NCBI GenBank assembly: GCA_937893415.1
Contig: CALBWZ010000381.1
Location: 1-12,419 of the forward strand
Source: an uncultured Comamonadaceae bacterium
GTDB lineage: Bacteria; Pseudomonadota; Gammaproteobacteria; Burkholderiales; Burkholderiaceae_C
Direction of reading: 5' to 3'
DNA length: 12,419 nt
A model generated the notes under the pieces. The model saw only the letters and a program-made list of their open reading frames with translations. It did not search any database and had not been told where the DNA came from. A program made the position numbers and the translations under genes. Positions 8,126 to 12,419 of this stretch are shown here, piece by piece; within the stretch, counting starts at the first letter, position 1; each line of letters opens with the position of its first letter.

Positions 8126-8518
8126 ATGTATCCAGTTCTCGCAATGTGTGTCGGTGCCAGCCTAGGTGCCATCAGCCGCTGGCAACTTAGCCTGTGGTTC
8201 AACCACAGCGGCCATGCCAGTATTGCCATAGGCACGCTGAGTGCCAACTGGATTGGCGCTTACTTGGTTGGCATGGGTTTTGTGTTTTTACAAACCCACA
8301 CTGCACTGGATCCCATGTGGCGTTTGCTGCTGATGACAGGCTTTCTGGGAGCGCTAACCACCTTCTCCACGTTTTCAATTGAAACGGTTAATTTGCTGCA
8401 AACAGGTCAATTCTTAGACGCACTGATCAACTCGGCATTGCATCTAGTAGGCTCTCTGGTGCTGACGTACGCTGGCATTCAGACAGCGCAGTGGCTGTGG
8501 GCTCATTCGCCTTCGTAA
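8126..8518 (+). CDS. crcB: CrcB/FluC fluoride ion channel
   Basis: This 130-residue membrane protein has four hydrophobic segments (about 3-19, 33-56, 65-83 and 98-120). It carries the family motifs: GASLGAISRW at 10-19 with R18, GTLSANWIGAYLVG at 36-49 with the conserved pore asparagine N41, and GFLGALTTFSTFSIE at 72-86 with the Phe-box residues F80 and F83. In the known family it forms an antiparallel dual-topology dimer in the inner membrane that lets toxic F- leave the cell. A single gene implies a homodimer. Length is typical. No clear ribosome binding site precedes the ATG. I looked upstream (8035-8125) for the fluoride riboswitch and did not find its conserved core. The gene converges on xdhC with only eight bases between the stop codons. 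Confidence 0.93.
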   Translation: MYPVLAMCVGASLGAISRWQLSLWFNHSGHASIAIGTLSANWIGAYLVGMGFVFLQTHTALDPMWRLLLMTGFLGALTTFSTFSIETVNLLQTGQFLDALINSALHLVGSLVLTYAGIQTAQWLWAHSPS

Positions 8519-8521
8519 GGC
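8509..8521. other. Hairpin in the crcB/xdhC convergent junction
   Basis: GCCTT (8509-8513) and AAGGC (8517-8521) form a perfect 5-bp stem with a 3-base loop. It spans the crcB stop codon and ends six bases before the xdhC stop. It is symmetric, so it could form in both transcripts and serve as a shared 3' end signal, but no T tract follows on either strand. Confidence 0.35.
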
Positions 8522-8526
8522 TTCAG

Positions 8527-9588
8527 CTACACGCCACACACCAGCCCAGGTTCGTTGTGAGGTGTTTCTAGTCGCTCCTTGGCAGAACCCACCCCCATAT
8601 CACGCGGCAATGTGACATTGTTTTTGACAGCCAAAATTTCTGCCATGACACTCACGGCAATTTCAGGCGGTGTTTTGCTGCCAATATAAATACCAATAGG
8701 GCCGCGCAAGCGATCCATACCCGCTTCAGTTTGTTCGAAATGCTCGATCATGCGCTGCTTGCGTGTCGCATGGTTGCGCCGTGAACCTATTGCTCCCACG
8801 TAGAAAGCTGGCGTGTTCAAAGCCTCTAGCAATGCCAAATCATCTAGTTTGGGGTCATGCGTCAAGGCCACCACACAACTGCGAGAATCAGGTGCAAAGG
8901 CCAGTACCTCGTCATCAGGCATGGTGCTGACCACATGCGCAGCGGGCACTTGCCACGCGCCGCGGTATTCATCGCGCGGGTCACACACAGTGACAGAAAA
9001 GCCGCTGAACAAAGCCATGGTGGCCAAATACTCGCTCAACTGGCCAGCGCCAATGATGAGCATGCGGTAACCAGGGCCAAACGTGTTGACCAATGTTTGC
9101 GCATCCAGCTTCAGAGCCTCTGGCGTTTTGCTGACTGTACAAACAGCCATACCGCTCGTTAAATCCAAACTGCGACACACCAGACGGCCTTGGTCTAGGT
9201 GCGTCACCAGCTCGGCCAGTTGGGGTGCATGTGGGTCAAACTCTAATAACAACTCCAAAGTGCCACCACAAGGCAGGCCAAACCGGTGTGCCTCATCGGC
9301 ACTCACACCGTAGCTCACAGGCTGTGGCGCACCCATTGGAATAGCTGCATCTTTATTGCTGTCGTGATGACATGAATAAGCCAAGGTGTAGCGGTTGATG
9401 AGGTCGTCCTCAATGCAGCCGCCAGACACTGAGCCCACAACTGCACCGTCTTCTCGCATGGCCATGATGGAGCCCACAGGCCGAGGCGATGAGCCCCATG
9501 TGCGCACAACAGTGGCCAATAAAGCCCTGTGCCCTGCAACACGCCAGTCGCGCAATGTCCGCAATACTGTGAGATCTAGGTTGTCCAT
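8527..9588 (-). CDS. xdhC: XdhC/CoxF-family molybdenum cofactor insertion protein
   Basis: This 353-residue protein starts at ATG 9588-9586, with AGGA eight bases upstream. The N-terminal XdhC/CoxI domain contains WGSSPRPVGSIMAM (31-44), the conserved SVSGGCIEDDL (53-63) and PCGGT (106-110), whose cysteines match those conserved in the family. A C-terminal Rossmann-type domain begins MLIIGAGQLSEYLATMA (176-192), then CDPRDEY (202-208), ALTHDPKLDDLAL (241-253), YVGAIGSRRN (263-272) and a final SKTPPEIAVSVMAEI (304-318). XdhC-type proteins bind molybdenum cofactor and deliver its sulfurated form into xanthine dehydrogenase-like and CO dehydrogenase-like enzymes. Its place 36 bases behind coxG, at the end of a coxD-E-G run, makes it the CoxF-type chaperone of that system. 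It has both domains in one chain. The client enzyme is not in view. Confidence 0.9.
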   Translation of the reverse strand: MDNLDLTVLRTLRDWRVAGHRALLATVVRTWGSSPRPVGSIMAMREDGAVVGSVSGGCIEDDLINRYTLAYSCHHDSNKDAAIPMGAPQPVSYGVSADEAHRFGLPCGGTLELLLEFDPHAPQLAELVTHLDQGRLVCRSLDLTSGMAVCTVSKTPEALKLDAQTLVNTFGPGYRMLIIGAGQLSEYLATMALFSGFSVTVCDPRDEYRGAWQVPAAHVVSTMPDDEVLAFAPDSRSCVVALTHDPKLDDLALLEALNTPAFYVGAIGSRRNHATRKQRMIEHFEQTEAGMDRLRGPIGIYIGSKTPPEIAVSVMAEILAVKNNVTLPRDMGVGSAKERLETPHNEPGLVCGV

Positions 9589-9624
9589 GTCTATCGTCCT
9601 GTAGGTCTAGTCTGACTGTGCTTT

Positions 9625-10236
9625 CTATGCACTCAACAATAAATAGGCCACTATGCCGACTACAGCAACACCCAACATCCAATTGATGCTCTTGGACGCG
9701 CCAGCTGTTTCAACTGCAGCGCCATCAGATTTGGTCTGTGGTGCCTTTGATGTTTCTGAACTGGCTGAGCTTGTAACTGGCGCCGCGGCACCGTGCTGCT
9801 CGGCCAAGTGGTTGTCCATGCGCTTGAAAAAGTCATCGGCCATTTTTGAGGCCACGCCGTCTATCAATCGTTGACCCAATTGAGCCACTTTACCGCCCAC
9901 TGTTGCGTGCGCGGTGTAGGACAGCAAGCAGCCACTGCCTTGGGGCGTTAATTTGACTTGTGAGGACCCTTTACCAAATCCTGCAGGGCCACCCTGACCT
10001 TCAAATTGTAATGTATAAGCATTAGGTGGGTCAACATCTTGCAACTTTATCACACCTGTGAATTTGGCAGAAACGGGCCCTATTTTCAAAGCCATGGCCA
10101 TGTCAAATGTGTTGTCGCCTGTTGGCTCTACTTTTGTGCAACCGGGAATACATGCCATTAAAACAGCGGGGTCGTTGAGTGCCTCCCAAGCCGTTTTTTG
10201 GGACACACTTAGTTCGCGTGAGCCTTGCATCTCCAT
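9625..10236 (-). CDS. coxG: CoxG-type SRPBCC protein with C-terminal membrane anchor
   Basis: This 203-residue protein starts at ATG 10236-10234, with AGGAG about eight bases upstream. Residues 1-146 form the CoxG domain of the SRPBCC (Bet v 1-like) fold. It opens MEMQGSRELSV, and carries NDPAVLMACIPGC (21-33), KIGPVSAKFTGVI (51-63) and the helix GGKVAQLGQRLIDGVASKMADDFF (114-137). A low-complexity Ala/Ser/Thr linker (about 148-183) leads to a single membrane segment at 185-201, so the fold faces the cytoplasm tethered to the inner membrane. CoxG proteins have been implicated in bringing CO dehydrogenase to the membrane and in handling quinone for it; that role is assigned here by similarity. 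It lies 31 bases after coxE and 36 before xdhC, in one apparent operon. The linker sequence is not diagnostic. Confidence 0.9.
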   Translation of the reverse strand: MEMQGSRELSVSQKTAWEALNDPAVLMACIPGCTKVEPTGDNTFDMAMALKIGPVSAKFTGVIKLQDVDPPNAYTLQFEGQGGPAGFGKGSSQVKLTPQGSGCLLSYTAHATVGGKVAQLGQRLIDGVASKMADDFFKRMDNHLAEQHGAAAPVTSSASSETSKAPQTKSDGAAVETAGASKSINWMLGVAVVGIVAYLLLSA

Positions 10237-10267
10237 GAGAATATCTCCTGTTGTAACTGTAAAAAAT

Positions 10268-11440
10268 TTAACGTGCCGTGCGCATCAACTGCGCAATGCT
10301 GCTGGCCAGCATATGCAGACTATCGACATTATGAACAGCCAACATGGCGTCGCAATGCGTACTCAGCAATTGTGCGCCCTGTGCAGTAGGCACGTATTGA
10401 TCAAACCGCAGCAAAGGGTTAAGCCACAGCAAACGCTTGCTGTGCAAGCCTAGCCAAGACAAGTGCTGGTCCAAATGCTTAGGTTCACCTGTGTCCAAGC
10501 CGTCGCTGATCACCAGCACAATAGCGCGCGAACCACACAAGGCGTTGGCATGTTGTTGTTTGAATACTGTCAGGCTGTCGCCCAACTTGGTGCCACCGGC
10601 AAAGTCGGTGACCAATTCACTGACACGCTCCAGCATGCCATCGGTATCATCAAGGGCAAATGCAGAACTGAGATCGGTTAAGTGCGTACCAACAGCAAAC
10701 ACACGGCGTTGGCTGGGGCCATTGGGCGTGCCAGGTTTTGAAGACGCATGTAAAAAAGCCAGTAGCAGCCGCGTGTACCGCTCCATAGAGCCTGACACAT
10801 CAACCATGATCACAAGCGGTGGGGCTTTAAGTTGTCTGGCGCGCAATGGCAGGCGAGCGCTCAACCCGTGTCCACGCGCGCTGTCCCTTAACAGGCGAGA
10901 CCAATGCACACGCGAGCCGTTGCTTGCCAACTTATAACGCCGGCTGCGCCACTTGGGCAAGCCTAAATCAATCTGCTTGGCCAAGCGCATCACCAATAGG
11001 TATTCGCTAGCCGTCAGTGTGTTGAAGTCAGCATGTTTGATGCGATCAACCTCGCTGGCTGTCATCGCGGCATCCAGCTCAATTGGAGTTTCAGGCTGCA
11101 GCTTGCTGCCCATGGCATTGGCTTTGGGCGGACTTAAAGCCTCGCGAGAACGGGCGCGCTGTTTGTTGGGGTTGGCTTGACCTTGCGCGGTAGGCAGCAT
11201 TTGGGACAACAACTGATTGGCCAATTTTGGATCGCGGAAATACGCGTCAAACAGCTCCCTAAACACCACCAAATCACCGTGCTGACTCACCAACACAGCC
11301 TCTAGTGCCGCTTGTACGTCGGGCTTGTTACGCAGGCCAACTGTGCGCAGTGCATCAAACACCAAGGCACTCCTACTGGCATCGCAAGCAATACCTGCGC
11401 GACGCAATGTTCGCAAAAAACCCACCACGTTGGCGGCCAT
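10268..11440 (-). CDS. coxE: CoxE-type VWA domain protein
   Basis: I place the start at ATG 11440-11438, with GGAG seven bases upstream; the protein has 390 residues and begins MAANVVGFLRTLRRAGI, the usual CoxE N-terminus. The frame stays open further upstream into coxD, but that part has no CoxE character. An N-terminal helical region (1-75) is followed by a polar, basic linker (about 80-125). The C-terminal von Willebrand A domain has a complete metal-ion-dependent adhesion site: DVSGS at 214-218, the threonine of AGGTKLGDS at 284 and the aspartate of ISDGLD at 313. The LLWLNPLLRFDQYVP stretch (337-351) is typical. In Oligotropha CoxE works with the AAA+ ATPase CoxD in post-translational assembly of the [CuSMoO2] site of CO dehydrogenase. 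It lies 58 bases after coxD and 31 before coxG. Confidence 0.9.
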   Translation of the reverse strand: MAANVVGFLRTLRRAGIACDASRSALVFDALRTVGLRNKPDVQAALEAVLVSQHGDLVVFRELFDAYFRDPKLANQLLSQMLPTAQGQANPNKQRARSREALSPPKANAMGSKLQPETPIELDAAMTASEVDRIKHADFNTLTASEYLLVMRLAKQIDLGLPKWRSRRYKLASNGSRVHWSRLLRDSARGHGLSARLPLRARQLKAPPLVIMVDVSGSMERYTRLLLAFLHASSKPGTPNGPSQRRVFAVGTHLTDLSSAFALDDTDGMLERVSELVTDFAGGTKLGDSLTVFKQQHANALCGSRAIVLVISDGLDTGEPKHLDQHLSWLGLHSKRLLWLNPLLRFDQYVPTAQGAQLLSTHCDAMLAVHNVDSLHMLASSIAQLMRTAR

Positions 11441-11498
11441 TTTCCCACTCCGCGCATCGCCAAGGGCATGCTGGCCTGATGGCTTGTTCACAGGACGC

Positions 11499-12419
11499 TC
11501 ATGCTGTACCAAGGTCACCTGCCGCTTGCTGCGCAGAAGCTTCCAACACATCGGCTGCAAAGGCTTGCGACATGGCCGCTATATCGTCTTTTTGCTTGAA
11601 CAAAATACCGGCGGTATCTTGAATCACTTCAGGATCTACCACCAAGGTGTCTAACGCCACCAACGCCTTGGCCCAGTCGACACTTTCAGCGATACCAGGC
11701 GCGCGTTGAAACGCGTTGCTAAACGGCATGCTGCGCAACTGCCCCACTACTGCAGCCACTTGAGCCGTCAGTTCTGGCGCGGCATTCGGGACGCGGGCTC
11801 GCACAATGGCCAACTCGCGCTCACGGTCTGGATAATCCAGCCAGTGGTACAAACAGCGACGCTTCACCGCATCATTCAATTCGCGGGTGCGGTTGCTGGT
11901 CAATATGGTGACGGGCTGCTGCACAGCTTTAACAGTTCCCAGCTCAGGAATACTAACTTGGTACTCACCCAAGTACTCCAGCAAAAATGCTTCAAAGGGC
12001 TCGTCGGCGCGGTCAACTTCATCTATGAGCAACACAGCACCTGGTGCTGGCGCTTGCAAGGCTTGCAACAGCGGGCGGGCGATTAAAAATCGAGGGTCGT
12101 ACACTGCGCGCTCTACGTCTGCGGGGGCGCTAGAAGGCTGCCCTTCTAAGGCGCGCATATGCAGCAACTGTGCTGTGTAGTTCCACTCGTATAAGGCTTC
12201 TCGTTGCTCCATGCCATCAAAGCACTGCAGACGAATCATTGGTCTAGACAGGACTTGTGACAACGCTTTGGCAAGCTCTGTTTTGCCAACACCTGGTTCG
12301 CCCTCTAGCAACAAAGGCCGCTCAAGTTTCAATGCTAAAAACACCGCTGTGGCCAAACGTCTGTCTGCGTAATAGCCAACACCTTCAAGGGCTTTAATTA
12401 AATCATCTATTGATTGGGG
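11499..12419 (-). CDS. coxD: CoxD-type MoxR-family AAA+ ATPase (5' partial)
   Basis: The gene enters from the right edge: the frame is open to base 12419 and reads SIDDLIKALEGVGYYADRRL, the normal beginning of CoxD proteins, so only a few residues are missing. The TTG at 12356 is internal and not a start. Of the 306 visible residues, Walker A is GEPGVGKTE (40-48) and Walker B is VLLIDEVDRAD (129-139). Sensor 1 is ILTSNRTREL (172-181), with the arginine pair of AVKRRC (184-189) after it. CFDGMEQREALYEWNYTAQL (66-85) is the CoxD-specific stretch. MoxR ATPases pair with VWA proteins to remodel client enzymes; CoxD partially unfolds apo-CO dehydrogenase so that sulfur and copper can be inserted. 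It is the first visible gene of the coxD-E-G-xdhC run, and the structural cox genes may precede it off-window. Confidence 0.92.
   Translation of the reverse strand, partial: PQSIDDLIKALEGVGYYADRRLATAVFLALKLERPLLLEGEPGVGKTELAKALSQVLSRPMIRLQCFDGMEQREALYEWNYTAQLLHMRALEGQPSSAPADVERAVYDPRFLIARPLLQALQAPAPGAVLLIDEVDRADEPFEAFLLEYLGEYQVSIPELGTVKAVQQPVTILTSNRTRELNDAVKRRCLYHWLDYPDRERELAIVRARVPNAAPELTAQVAAVVGQLRSMPFSNAFQRAPGIAESVDWAKALVALDTLVVDPEVIQDTAGILFKQKDDIAAMSQAFAADVLEASAQQAAGDLGTA

Overview
The window reads as chromosomal DNA of a betaproteobacterium, most likely Burkholderiales and perhaps near Comamonadaceae. This rests on protein style, moderate GC, the FutA-like iron-binding protein with a two-domain FbpB, the secreted one-domain ComEA, and a cox-type molybdoenzyme maturation cluster. 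No database search was possible, so the taxon is an inference. All genes look intact; I see no insertion sequence, prophage, tRNA, rRNA or CRISPR array. Intergenic gaps are all shorter than about 170 bases.

Layout. (1) 1-1908, plus strand: the end of a LivH-type permease and a complete LivM-type permease, coupled by an ATGA overlap. They form the membrane part of a branched-chain amino acid (or related amide/urea-type) ABC importer; its ATPases and binding protein are not in view. (2) 2069-6109: a ferric iron ABC importer split into divergent units. The ATPase fbpC is on the minus strand. The fused-domain permease fbpB and the periplasmic ferric-binding protein fbpA are on the plus strand. 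fbpA has its own upstream region with a Fur-box-like sequence at 4984-5002. (3) 6250-7587, minus: serS, followed by a probable intrinsic terminator. (4) 7753-8518, plus: a small secreted ComEA-type helix-hairpin-helix protein and a CrcB/FluC fluoride channel. (5) 8527-12419, minus: a tight four-gene set transcribed from right to left, coxD (MoxR AAA+ ATPase, cut by the window edge), coxE (VWA protein), coxG (membrane-anchored SRPBCC protein) and xdhC/coxF (Mo-cofactor insertion chaperone).

How the genes work together. The fbp genes together make a complete periplasmic ferric iron uptake system. The cox genes are the maturation and membrane-coupling module of a molybdenum hydroxylase of the CO dehydrogenase family; the large, medium and small enzyme subunits are absent and would be expected beyond the right edge. 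The cox set is the most interesting part because its substrate enzyme is unknown. Nothing here clearly represents a wholly new system. The items worth checking are the enzyme served by the cox module, the split iron operon with a separate regulatory site for fbpA, and several palindromes in the promoter and convergent regions.
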